Part shown: one piece after another, positions 44,230 through 52,226 of the stretch
Position numbering within the stretch: the first letter of the stretch is position 1
Layout: each line of letters opens with the position of its first letter
DNA from: Candidatus Chlorohelix allophototropha
Lineage (GTDB): Bacteria; Chloroflexota; Chloroflexia; Chloroheliales; Chloroheliaceae
Assembly (NCBI RefSeq): GCF_030389965.1
Contig: NZ_CP128399.1
Coordinates: 1,664,934 to 1,728,933 of the forward strand
Length of the DNA: 64,000 bases
Reading direction: 5' to 3'
Position numbers and translations under genes: made by a program
Notes under the pieces: generated by a model
Seen by the model: only the letters and a program-made list of their open reading frames with translations
What the model was told of the DNA's origin: nothing
Databases searched by the model: none

Positions 44230-45348
44230 GTGTTCAATTTTTTCCGACGTAAGAAACAAGAAGAAGCCGAGATTCAGGAACGCACCCGTGAAGCGCTCGA
44301 AAAAACCAGAACGAGCGGGGGAGGGTTTCTCTCGCGTCTTTTCGAGCTTGACGATATAACCGACCAGTTCTGGGAAGACCTCAAGGAAACCTTGATAAAA
44401 GCCGATCTTGGTTATAACCTAACTGAGAAGCTTATCCAGCAGTCGCAAAAGCGCACCCTCGATGAGGATACCACTCGCAGTAAAGATGTAGAGCGGATTT
44501 TTCGCGGTGAGATGGTGAGGACGCTGGAAGAGGCGCAAAACAAGGCGCAAGCCAGTGTATTGGCGAATGCGGAGAAAGAGAAGCAACGCCGCGAGATAGA
44601 ACGCCGCAACGCCGAGATGGAGCGCCGTCGCAAGGATAAGGTGCAGGTGAAAAAAGGCACTTTTCAATCGCCTGATGCACCACCTGCTGCCGCCGTTATA
44701 CCAAGCGCTGGCGTTGGGGCGCAGGGCGAGAAACGTCCTTATGTCATTATGGTGGTGGGCGTAAACGGGAGCGGCAAGACTACCTCGATTGCCAAACTGG
44801 CGCAATATTACCGCAACGGAGGTGGTTCGGTGGTGTTAGGTGCAGCCGATACCTTCCGGGCAGGGGCGATTGACCAGCTAAAAATCTGGGGTGGACGGGT
44901 AGGTGTGCCGGTTATTGCGCGTGCGGAAGGTTCTGACCCGGCTTCGGTGGCATTCGATACCGTAAAATATGCCAACGATAACGGCATAGATATTGTAATT
45001 ATTGATACCGCCGGGCGTTTGCAAACCAACTTCAACTTGATGGAAGAAATGAAGCGGGTAGAGCGTGTTATCGAGAAAGCGCAACCGGGTGCGCCCCACG
45101 AAATTGTGTTGGTGCTGGATGCGGTGACCGGACAAAACGGCTTGAGCCAAGCAAAGCATTTTTCCAATGCGGTTGGAATTGATGGCGTTATTCTGACTAA
45201 ATTGGATGGGACGGCAAAGGGTGGAGTAGCCTTCGCCATTGCTAATGATATGAAGATTCCGATTAAATATATCGGTACAGGGGAAAAAGTGGGCGATTTC
45301 GCTGAGTTTGAAGCGCTCGCTTATGTGAATGCGCTTTTTGAAAAATAG
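44230..45348 (+). CDS. ftsY: Signal recognition particle receptor FtsY
   Basis: A 372-residue SRP GTPase. The N domain occupies about residues 35-100 (FWEDLKETLIKADLGYNLTE). The G domain begins near residue 169 with VVGVNGSGKTTSIAKL (G1, 177-184), DTAGRLQTN (G3) and TKLDGTAKGGVAFAI (G4). Between the two lies an insert of about 65 charged residues (102-168), with KEKQRREIERRNAEMERRRK, then a Pro/Ala-rich stretch. In most FtsY proteins the N and G domains are nearly adjacent, so this is odd. It starts with GTG. It docks ribosomes carrying membrane proteins, together with Ffh. Confidence 0.95.
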   Translation: MFNFFRRKKQEEAEIQERTREALEKTRTSGGGFLSRLFELDDITDQFWEDLKETLIKADLGYNLTEKLIQQSQKRTLDEDTTRSKDVERIFRGEMVRTLEEAQNKAQASVLANAEKEKQRREIERRNAEMERRRKDKVQVKKGTFQSPDAPPAAAVIPSAGVGAQGEKRPYVIMVVGVNGSGKTTSIAKLAQYYRNGGGSVVLGAADTFRAGAIDQLKIWGGRVGVPVIARAEGSDPASVAFDTVKYANDNGIDIVIIDTAGRLQTNFNLMEEMKRVERVIEKAQPGAPHEIVLVLDAVTGQNGLSQAKHFSNAVGIDGVILTKLDGTAKGGVAFAIANDMKIPIKYIGTGEKVGDFAEFEALAYVNALFEK

Positions 45349-45392
45349 GCTATTCTTGCTGCGGGAACTAAAATCTGCATACGGAGTGAAAA

Positions 45393-46862
45393 ATGTTCGA
45401 TACACTGAGCGATAAATTAGAGGGCGTATTTAGAGGGCTGACCGGGCGTGGTAGCATTTCGCCTGAAGACATCAAAAAGGCGATGAATGAGGTGGAACGC
45501 GCCCTCATCGAAGCGGACGTAAACTTGCGGGTCACTCGCTCCTTTATTGCTGCCATCGAAGAAGAGGCGGTAGGTGAGAAGGTTCTTAAAGGCTTAAATC
45601 CGGGTCAGCAGGTCGTTAAAATTGTAAACGACAAACTGATTGAGGTTTTAGGTGGTGAGAACGAAAAGCTTATAACTTCACCGCAAGCTCCTACTATTAT
45701 TATGATGGTAGGCTTACAGGGTAGTGGTAAAACTACCCATGTGGCAAAACTGGCGCGTATGTTGCGAAAGGGCGGCAAACGCCCCTTGATGGTAGCTTGC
45801 GATACCCAACGCCCTGCCGCCGTTGATCAGCTTCAAACACTCGGTAAGCAACTCAATATACCCGTTTATAGCGAAGGTACTGAACCGCGTCCGCCCGAAA
45901 TCGCCAAACGCGCGCTTGACGCTGCCCGTAAGGGTGGTAATGACGTAATCATTCTTGATACCGCCGGACGTTTGCAGATTGATGATGCCCTGATGACCGA
46001 ATTGGAAGAGGTAAAGGGCAATACCAAACCGCACGAAATTCTGCTAGTGGTAGATGCCATGACCGGGCAGGAATCGGTTAATGTGGCGGAGGAATTTAAT
46101 CGGCGCGTGGGCTTGACAGGTGTTATCCTCACCAAAATGGACGGCGATGCACGCGGTGGTGCGGCTCTTTCGGTAAGGGCAGTTACCGGCGTACCGATCA
46201 AGTTTATGGGTACGGGCGAAAAAACCGATGCTATCGAGCCGTTCTATCCCGATCGTATTGCCAGCCGTATTCTCGGCATGGGCGACATCTTAACCCTCAT
46301 TGAGAAGGCGCAGCAACAATTTGACGAAGCAGAAGCCCAAAAACTTCAGGATAAAATGAAGAAGGGCAGCTTTGACCTTGAAGATTTTGTAGACCAATTG
46401 CGCAAAATCCGCAAAATGGGTTCTTTGAGCGGATTGCTAGGCTTATTACCCGGTGTTGGCAAGCAAATGAAAGAATTGCGGAATGCGTTGGAAACACCCG
46501 AAGCTGAACGCGAACTAAGCCGCACCGAAGCCATCGTTATGTCCATGACTAAAAATGAGCGGCATAACCCTGACTTGATTGATTCTAGCCGCCGAAAGCG
46601 TATTGCTAAAGGTAGTGGTGTACAGGTATCGGATGTCAATAACCTGTTGCAACAGTTCCGCACTATGCGTCAGATGATGCGCAGCATGGGTAAAGGCGAA
46701 ATGCCAAACATGGGTGCGATGATGGGCGGCGGGGGTGGTGCTGGCGGCGGTTTTGGTGGCGTGAACTCGCGCAAGAGCAATCAACCCAAGCAGGTTGATC
46801 CGTTGGCTGCTTACAAGAGTGGAAAACCCGGTGGTCCGCGCCCTACCAAAAAGAAGAAGTAA
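45393..46862 (+). CDS. ffh: Signal recognition particle protein Ffh (SRP54)
   Basis: A 489-residue SRP54: N domain (1-85), GTPase domain with GLQGSGKTTHVAKLAR (G1, 107-114), DTAGRLQIDDALM and TKMDGDARGGAALS, and the methionine-rich M domain (about 310-440), which binds signal peptides and 4.5S RNA (IVMSMTKNERHNPDLID, RRKRIAKGSG). A Gly/Met-rich tail with GGGGGAGGGFGG and a basic end (PTKKKK) follows. It lies 44 bases after ftsY, so both partners of the SRP cycle are encoded together. Confidence 0.97.
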   Translation: MFDTLSDKLEGVFRGLTGRGSISPEDIKKAMNEVERALIEADVNLRVTRSFIAAIEEEAVGEKVLKGLNPGQQVVKIVNDKLIEVLGGENEKLITSPQAPTIIMMVGLQGSGKTTHVAKLARMLRKGGKRPLMVACDTQRPAAVDQLQTLGKQLNIPVYSEGTEPRPPEIAKRALDAARKGGNDVIILDTAGRLQIDDALMTELEEVKGNTKPHEILLVVDAMTGQESVNVAEEFNRRVGLTGVILTKMDGDARGGAALSVRAVTGVPIKFMGTGEKTDAIEPFYPDRIASRILGMGDILTLIEKAQQQFDEAEAQKLQDKMKKGSFDLEDFVDQLRKIRKMGSLSGLLGLLPGVGKQMKELRNALETPEAERELSRTEAIVMSMTKNERHNPDLIDSSRRKRIAKGSGVQVSDVNNLLQQFRTMRQMMRSMGKGEMPNMGAMMGGGGGAGGGFGGVNSRKSNQPKQVDPLAAYKSGKPGGPRPTKKKK

Positions 46863-46886
46863 ATTTTTGCGAAGTGAGAGTATTTC

Positions 46887-46911
46887 AGGCAGGGGGTTAA
46901 ACCCCTTGTCT
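46887..46911. repeat. Dispersed hairpin repeat, copy F
   Basis: AGGCAGGGGG, TTAAA and CCCCTTGTCT, with a partly mismatched stem. It lies between ffh and the MoxR gene, both on the plus strand. Confidence 0.78.
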
Positions 46912-46935
46912 TTACAGCGAGAGAGGTAATAGACG

Positions 46936-47871
46936 TTGACCGCGACTGATAACAATATGACTCCGGTGACTGAGTGGGTCTCTGTTGATCAAGTAGTTAC
47001 TGAATTAAGTAACCGCCGTTATGTGATTGAGCGAAGCCTTGCCACTGCGTTATTTCTTGCTTTGAAATTAGGAAAACCGCTATTGCTGGAAGGTGAAGCA
47101 GGAGTCGGTAAAACCGAGGTTGCTAAAGTCCTTACCGAAGCGATGGGAGCGCGTTTGATACGCCTCCAATGCTATGAAGGTTTGGATGTGAATAGCGCGG
47201 TGTACGAGTGGAACTATTCTCGGCAAATGCTGCATATCCGCATGCTGGAACTGGAAGCTGATGAAACCTTACGCAAGGAAGGCGCGAAAGAGCTTTTCAG
47301 CGAGGAGTTTTTGATAAAACGCCCCCTGTTACAAGCGTTGGATAGCGTAGATGGTAAGCCCACCGTTTTATTGATAGATGAGCTAGACCGCGCCGATGAA
47401 GAATTCGAAGCATTTTTGCTGGAAATTCTCTCCGATTTTCAGGTAACCGTACCGGAAATAGGCACAATTAAAGCGGAACGCCCGCCGGTGGTGATTATTA
47501 CTAGCAACCGCACTCGCGAAATTCATGATGCTTTGAAACGCCGTTGCCTCTATCACTGGATTGATTACCCCTCTCTCGAAAAAGAATACCGGATTTTGCT
47601 GGCGAAAGTGCCGAATGCCCCCGAAACGCTGGCGGAACAGGTAGTTTCATTTGTTCAGGAGTTGCGAAAAATCGAATTGTACAAACTACCGGGCGTGGCA
47701 GAAACGCTGGATTGGGCAACCGCGCTTACAGCTTTGGATCAGCGCGACCTTGAGGAGAAGGTAGTTGAGGAAACCCTCGGCGTTATCCTGAAATATCAAG
47801 AAGATGTTGACAAGCTCAAGGGCGAAAAAGTACGCGCTCTTGTGCAGCGGGCAAAACAGACTCGCAAGTAA
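46936..47871 (+). CDS. MoxR family AAA+ ATPase
   Basis: A 311-residue AAA+ protein. Walker A is LLEGEAGVGKTEVAKVL, Walker B is VLLIDELDRADEEFEAFLLE, and VIITSNRTREIHDALKRRCL holds sensor 1 and the arginine finger region. MoxR ATPases act as chaperones in pairs with VWA-domain proteins and help assemble enzymes such as methanol or CO dehydrogenases. The 88-residue gene and the VWA gene follow on the same strand. The start is a TTG at 46936 with GAGAGG before it; ATG 46960 is an alternative. Confidence 0.9.
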   Translation: MTATDNNMTPVTEWVSVDQVVTELSNRRYVIERSLATALFLALKLGKPLLLEGEAGVGKTEVAKVLTEAMGARLIRLQCYEGLDVNSAVYEWNYSRQMLHIRMLELEADETLRKEGAKELFSEEFLIKRPLLQALDSVDGKPTVLLIDELDRADEEFEAFLLEILSDFQVTVPEIGTIKAERPPVVIITSNRTREIHDALKRRCLYHWIDYPSLEKEYRILLAKVPNAPETLAEQVVSFVQELRKIELYKLPGVAETLDWATALTALDQRDLEEKVVEETLGVILKYQEDVDKLKGEKVRALVQRAKQTRK

Positions 47872-47935
47872 ACATGGACGAGCTTATCGTTCGGTTGGTG
47901 CGAACCGTCAATATTATGAACGGGGATAACATAGC

Positions 47936-48202
47936 ATGCGAGCCAAGAGAAAAGCCGATAGAGGGCATCATCTCAGAGATGTAACGCATAAAGTCGAAGA
48001 TACTACCGAGAGTGGCGTTATTCCAGCATCGCTAATGCAAGGCTTAAAGGGAATAGATGAAGGCAATATTCCACTGCTGATTCCGCGTCTGCTTGAGCAT
48101 TTCCTAACCGAACAGGGTATTTACAGATCGAGCATGACACCGTTGGAAGCGTGGATAGCGTTGAAAGTTTACCACGATAATATGGAGAAACAAGGGGCTT
48201 AA
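47936..48202 (+). CDS. Small protein between MoxR and VWA genes, 88 residues
   Basis: A soluble, mostly helical-looking protein (GIDEGNIPLLIPRLLEHFLT, TPLEAWIALKVYHDN). I recognise no family. Its position between MoxR and the VWA protein suggests it belongs to the same system, as small accessory proteins often do. The stop codon and the last four residues (KQGA) come from hairpin repeat copy D. GGGGAT precedes the ATG. Confidence 0.72.
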   Translation: MRAKRKADRGHHLRDVTHKVEDTTESGVIPASLMQGLKGIDEGNIPLLIPRLLEHFLTEQGIYRSSMTPLEAWIALKVYHDNMEKQGA

Positions 48203-48213
48203 GCCTCTTGCCT
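48191..48213. repeat. Dispersed hairpin repeat, copy D
   Basis: CAAGGGGCTT and AAGCCTCTTG form an almost perfect 20-base palindrome, followed by CCT. The TAA of the 88-residue gene (48200-48202) is at its centre. The TTG CCT end resembles copy C. Confidence 0.8.
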
Positions 48214-48230
48214 GAAGTTCAAGGTTATAG

Positions 48231-49556
48231 ATGCTGAACGATGAAGTAAGACAATTTAGAGCGCAGTATGTCAATAGGGGTCATGGACACCTTTTTCATA
48301 ATCTGCTGCTTTTTTGTAGAATTTTGCGCGAGATGGGTCTGGATGTAAACCCGACTCGCACCATTGATTTGCTGCGAAGCCTTGAATTTATCAACCTGAA
48401 GAACAAACAGGATTTCTATGAGGTAGGCAAAGCCATTATGCTGCGCCATAACGATGAGCAGCCGATTTATGATTATGTTTTCCAGATGTTCTGGCGTAAG
48501 TGGCCCACCAAAGAAGAGCTTGAAAACCCGCTGAACGATTTGCCACCCGAATATTGGGGCGATAAAAAAGAACCGGGGCAATTGCCAAAGAATCCAAACC
48601 CTGAGCGGGAAGATGCCAATAAAAATAAAGAAGGGCAGGAAATCGATCAGGGCAAAATGAGTCGCAAAGTCAGCGAAGATGAAGCGGACGAAAACGCGCC
48701 TGAAGATGAGCAATTGCTGGATAGAGAACAAACTTACAGCGCCAGCGAAATTCTCCAATCGAAAGATTTCCAGGATTTTTCGCAGGAAGAGTTACAAGAA
48801 GCCAAAAGACTTTTGAGCGAATTGCGCTGGAAACTCAGTTTGCGCGTGTGCCGCCGCTATGCTCCTTCGCGAAATGGAAATCGCTTTGACGGACGACGTA
48901 CCGTGCGAAAAGCCTTGCGCTTTGGGGGCGTGCCACTAGAACTCGCTCGCAAGGAACGTAAGCAAAAACCGCGCCAACTGGTTTTAATCTGTGACGTTAG
49001 CGGCTCAATGGATTTGTATTCGCGCTTGTTGCTCCAATTCATGCACTCGCTGGAAAACGGCTTGCGCTATGTGGAAACCTTCGTTTTTGGGACGCGCCTA
49101 ACCCGCATTACCCACGAGTTGCGCAACAAAAATGTAGATGAAGCTTTGCTTAACGTTTCAAAAGTGGTCAAGGATTGGGCAGGTGGTACTAAAATCGGCG
49201 AGTCGCTGGAAACGTTTAATGTGCATTGGGCGCGGCGGGTATTAGGACACGGCGCAATCGTGATAATTATCAGTGATGGCTGGGACAGAGGCGGTGTGGA
49301 TATCTTGCGGCGCGAGATGGCACGCTTGCAACGCTTGAGCTATCGTCTAATCTGGCTGAATCCTTTGCTGGGTTTGCCGGATTACCAACCGCTAACCGTG
49401 GGCATCCAAGCGGCTTTAGACTATGTGGATGATTTCCTACCTGCCCATAATTTCAAAAGCATGCGTGAACTGGGTATGTTGCTAGAGAGCCTTTCTACCG
49501 CGCAACGCCCTGAGCGCAAACAACATTTCGCCAAGCCTTTGATGGCAAAACGTTAG
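48231..49556 (+). CDS. VWA domain protein, CoxE-like
   Basis: A 441-residue protein. The N-terminal 230 residues are helical and charged, with an acidic middle (SEDEADENAPEDEQLLDREQ). The VWA domain begins near residue 245: the MIDAS motif is LICDVSGSMDLYSRLLLQF, with GGTKIGESLETFNVHWARRV and IVIIISDGWDRGGVDI completing the metal site. CoxE-type proteins work with MoxR ATPases to insert or mature metal cofactors. The target enzyme is not next to the genes, so the client is unknown. The start ATG has an AAGG six bases before it. Confidence 0.88.
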   Translation: MLNDEVRQFRAQYVNRGHGHLFHNLLLFCRILREMGLDVNPTRTIDLLRSLEFINLKNKQDFYEVGKAIMLRHNDEQPIYDYVFQMFWRKWPTKEELENPLNDLPPEYWGDKKEPGQLPKNPNPEREDANKNKEGQEIDQGKMSRKVSEDEADENAPEDEQLLDREQTYSASEILQSKDFQDFSQEELQEAKRLLSELRWKLSLRVCRRYAPSRNGNRFDGRRTVRKALRFGGVPLELARKERKQKPRQLVLICDVSGSMDLYSRLLLQFMHSLENGLRYVETFVFGTRLTRITHELRNKNVDEALLNVSKVVKDWAGGTKIGESLETFNVHWARRVLGHGAIVIIISDGWDRGGVDILRREMARLQRLSYRLIWLNPLLGLPDYQPLTVGIQAALDYVDDFLPAHNFKSMRELGMLLESLSTAQRPERKQHFAKPLMAKR

Positions 49557-49566
49557 GGATTCTAAA

Positions 49567-50538
49567 ATGTATTCAGCCGAGATAATTCTGGAACAGCGTA
49601 CACGCGCACTAAGTGAAATCAACCTTAACGGGTTTGGGCAACGCCATCAAGGAAAAGTACGCGATTTCTATAGCTTGCCGGGTAACCGCCGCTTGTTGGT
49701 GACCACCGATCGCCAATCGGCTTTTGACCGGATTCTGGGGCAAATTCCTTTCAAGGGGCAGGTATTAAACCAGTTAAGCCAATTCTGGTTTGAGCAAAGT
49801 AGCGATATTCTACCAAACCACATGCTTTCCGTGCCCGACCCGAATGTAATGTTGGCGCGAGAAGCGCAAATGTTCCCGGTGGAAATTGTGGTGCGCGGTT
49901 ATATGACAGGCGTAACCGATACCAGTATCTGGACGATGTACCAGAAAGGTTCGCGCCAGATGTACGGTTACAATTTCAAGGATGGAATGTACAAAAACCA
50001 ACCATTAGCTACTCCAATTATAACTCCCACCACCCATGCCGAATTGGGCGGACATGACAAACCGCTTTCTCGCACTGAAATTATCGAATCTGGTTTGGTG
50101 GCAGAAGAAATATATACCCAAATTGAAGAAAAGGCGCTGGCATTATTCGCTCGTGGGCAAGAACTTTGTGGCAAAGGTGGCTTGATTCTGGTAGATACAA
50201 AATACGAATTCGGCTTGATTGATGGTCAGGTAGCAATTACCGATGAGGTGCATACCCCCGATAGCTCGCGCTTCTGGATAGCGAGCACTTACGAGTCGCG
50301 TTTGGGGCAAGGACAAGAGCCGGAAAACTTTGATAAAGAGCTTTTACGACTGTGGATGCGTAGTAAAGGTTTTGGGGGTGATGGCGCACCGCCTGCGCTG
50401 GACGAAGATATTATCGCTCGTTTGAGTCAGCGTTACATCGGTTGCTACGAGCGGATTACCGGACGCGAATTTGAAAGCGACCTGACACAGCCTGTAGCCG
50501 AACGTATCAAGGCTAATTTAGAAGGGTTGGCGTTATAG
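49567..50538 (+). CDS. purC: Phosphoribosylaminoimidazole-succinocarboxamide synthase
   Basis: A 323-residue SAICAR synthase of the longer type: GKVRDFYSLPGNRRLLVTTD and FDRILGQIPFKGQVLNQLSQ at the N-terminus, FPVEIVVRGYMTGVTDTSIW, then the ATP and substrate segments LILVDTKYEFGLIDGQ and ITDEVHTPDSSRFW. It joins aspartate to CAIR in purine synthesis. Bacterial PurC is often near 240 residues; this form resembles the about 300-residue variant. It starts 10 bases after the VWA gene. Confidence 0.95.
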   Translation: MYSAEIILEQRTRALSEINLNGFGQRHQGKVRDFYSLPGNRRLLVTTDRQSAFDRILGQIPFKGQVLNQLSQFWFEQSSDILPNHMLSVPDPNVMLAREAQMFPVEIVVRGYMTGVTDTSIWTMYQKGSRQMYGYNFKDGMYKNQPLATPIITPTTHAELGGHDKPLSRTEIIESGLVAEEIYTQIEEKALALFARGQELCGKGGLILVDTKYEFGLIDGQVAITDEVHTPDSSRFWIASTYESRLGQGQEPENFDKELLRLWMRSKGFGGDGAPPALDEDIIARLSQRYIGCYERITGREFESDLTQPVAERIKANLEGLAL

Positions 50539-50569
50539 GTGAGAGTTATAAAACGACAGGGGGCTGCCT

Positions 50570-51238
50570 GTGACTAAGCGCGTAAAAATCGGCGCGCTCA
50601 TTGGAAATGGCGGGCGCTTAAACGCAATCTGGGAAGGCACACGGCAAGCGGATTCGCTGGCAGAATTAGCGACGGTTATCACTTTCAAGAAAAACTCGCC
50701 GGGGGCGCAGTGGGCTAGAACCCAAAATATTCCGACTTATACCGTACGTTGGCCCGAGTTCAGAGATGCTGGCAAGCAACGGGCTGATTATGATCTTTAT
50801 ATTGCCGAATTGCTTAAATATTGCGGGGTGGAACTGGTAGCTATTGCTGGCTGGGGCTTGATGCTTACCAAAGAATTTCTGAACGAGTTTCCGAATAGAA
50901 TTATCAATGTACATCCTGCCCTTTTATCAGACTCGCTTGAGGCATCTATTCGCACCCATAGCGGAGTTTCGATTCCGGTATTTCGCGGCAATCACGCGCT
51001 GGAACTAGCGTTGGCGGCAGGGGTAGAAACAACTGGTTGTACCGTCCATTATGTCACCGAAGAAATGGATTGTGGTCCCGTTATTTTGAGGCGTGAAGTA
51101 GCGATTCGTGGCGGCGATACCCTCGAAACTCTGGCAGACCGCGTACACCAAGCCGAAGATGCAATTTTGCCACAGGCTATTAATATTGCTTGTGCGCGGA
51201 TTCTGGATGATAAGAACCAATCCGGTGCATTGGGTTAA
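50570..51238 (+). CDS. purN: Formyltransferase, PurN-like
   Basis: A 222-residue protein of the phosphoribosylglycinamide formyltransferase family: KIGALIGNGGRLNAI (phosphoribosyl site), VAIAGWGLMLTKEFLNEFPN, the catalytic NVHPALL, and the loop GCTVHYVTEEMDCGPVIL with the catalytic Asp. Catalytic His and Asp are in place. GAR as substrate is likely but, without the glycinamide partner gene beside it, not certain. A GTG start at 50570 follows AGGGGG by six bases. Position next to purC fits a purine role. Confidence 0.86.
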   Translation: MTKRVKIGALIGNGGRLNAIWEGTRQADSLAELATVITFKKNSPGAQWARTQNIPTYTVRWPEFRDAGKQRADYDLYIAELLKYCGVELVAIAGWGLMLTKEFLNEFPNRIINVHPALLSDSLEASIRTHSGVSIPVFRGNHALELALAAGVETTGCTVHYVTEEMDCGPVILRREVAIRGGDTLETLADRVHQAEDAILPQAINIACARILDDKNQSGALG

Positions 51239-51325
51239 AACCGATTTTTCATACTTTGTTGTAACTGTGCTCTTTTTAAGAGCGTGGGGCTTTCCTGCGA
51301 AATTTCACCAGTTAGTTTCTGATTC

Positions 51326-51355
51326 TTGACCCCCTTAAATTAGTATTGCTATGAT
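51326..51355 (+). promoter_or_regulatory. Sigma70-like promoter with long leader
   Basis: TTGACC (51326-51331), 18-base spacer and TATGAT (51350-51355). The next gene starts about 180 bases away. The leader contains a 7-bp stem TTGCGGG/CCCGCAA (51400-51426) with a T-rich loop. Confidence 0.5.
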
Positions 51356-51399
51356 AGCATCTTCGAACTCATTCCAACGTTTTAATTAATAGCTTAACC

Positions 51400-51426
51400 T
51401 TGCGGGTTTAGCTTTTTACCCCGCAA
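51400..51426 (+). other. Hairpin in the leader of the 51537 gene
   Basis: TTGCGGG and CCCGCAA pair around a 13-base loop; no T-run follows, so it is not a terminator. The rest of the leader is AT-rich and includes runs such as TTATAATTAATAATAATTAT near 51478. No known riboswitch class is recognised. Confidence 0.35.
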
Positions 51427-51536
51427 ATTGAATACTAATGTGAATTTGGACATATCTATAAGGCAAACGTCTTGGTATTATAATTAATAATAATTATAAT
51501 TTGTTAGATTCGTTGGAGAGTGAGTGACGGGTTTAA

Positions 51537-52226
51537 ATGCCAAAAGTCGGTGATTATCATATATGTATAACCGGGCTAGATGATAATTTTTACCCTTCAA
51601 TTGAAAAATCGGTTCAACTGATAGATTTTCTTGATTTTGGTATGTATCTGGACGGCCCGGATAATGAAACTTCAGCTTTTGTACGTATCCCTTACCGCGA
51701 TACCAAGCAATGGGCGGAGTATGTGCGTGTAAGTTCTGAACATCCTGTCAAGCGTTTGCGCCGTCGCTATGTTTATTTACTCCATTCCCCTATCGCTCTA
51801 GATCAACCTTATAAATATTATAATGATTTACTTCAAATCATTGAAGGTATTACTCCCCGCGATGCCGGATTTATTGCCTCACTGGGGAAAGGCACTAGAC
51901 GATTACTAGATATTTTACATTGTCCGATTCCCGGTGAAAACCGACGTTGGATTCAACAGGTAACAGTTCACCTAATTCGGGGATACCATCCGGTTTGGCG
52001 TAGGGTCTGGAACTCGGAAGAAGGGCGCAAAGAGTGGGAACTATCGGCTGTAAAGGGCTTCAATCTGATGCTGGTTTGTAAACTTGACCCCCGGATCGAT
52101 GCATTTACCCTCGAAGAATACCTAGAAGTGCTGCGCTTAAAACATGAATTCCGCGAATTTCTGGTAAAAATTGGCAAGACTATTGGCTATCTTGATTTCG
52201 AATTGCTAGGAGAGGTTTCAAACTAG
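51537..52226 (+). CDS. Hypothetical protein, 229 residues
   Basis: A soluble, positively charged protein beginning MPKVGDYHICITGLDDNFYP. I find no family motif. The middle has YVYLLHSPIALDQPYKYYND, GITPRDAGFIASLGKGTRRL and HLIRGYHPVWRRVWNSEEGR, which are unusually rich in Arg, Trp and Tyr; the C-terminal part ends in a helical-looking segment (FTLEEYLEVLRLKHEFREFL). No signal peptide or membrane segment. It ends immediately before the GTG of the M29 aminopeptidase gene, so they may be co-transcribed. The start is the ATG at 51537, with GGAGAGTGAG about 20 bases upstream. Confidence 0.65.
   Translation: MPKVGDYHICITGLDDNFYPSIEKSVQLIDFLDFGMYLDGPDNETSAFVRIPYRDTKQWAEYVRVSSEHPVKRLRRRYVYLLHSPIALDQPYKYYNDLLQIIEGITPRDAGFIASLGKGTRRLLDILHCPIPGENRRWIQQVTVHLIRGYHPVWRRVWNSEEGRKEWELSAVKGFNLMLVCKLDPRIDAFTLEEYLEVLRLKHEFREFLVKIGKTIGYLDFELLGEVSN

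Noticed and set aside
47874-47984. Small open frame beginning MDELIVRLVRTVNIM between MoxR and the 88-residue gene
   Set aside because: It overlaps the start of the 88-residue gene in another frame and has no clear SD; nothing supports it as a gene.
50553-50571. ACAGGGGGCTGCCTGT before the purN-like gene
   Set aside because: Similar G-run and partial palindrome, but arms differ from the repeat consensus and it contains the SD of the gene; too weak to count as a copy.
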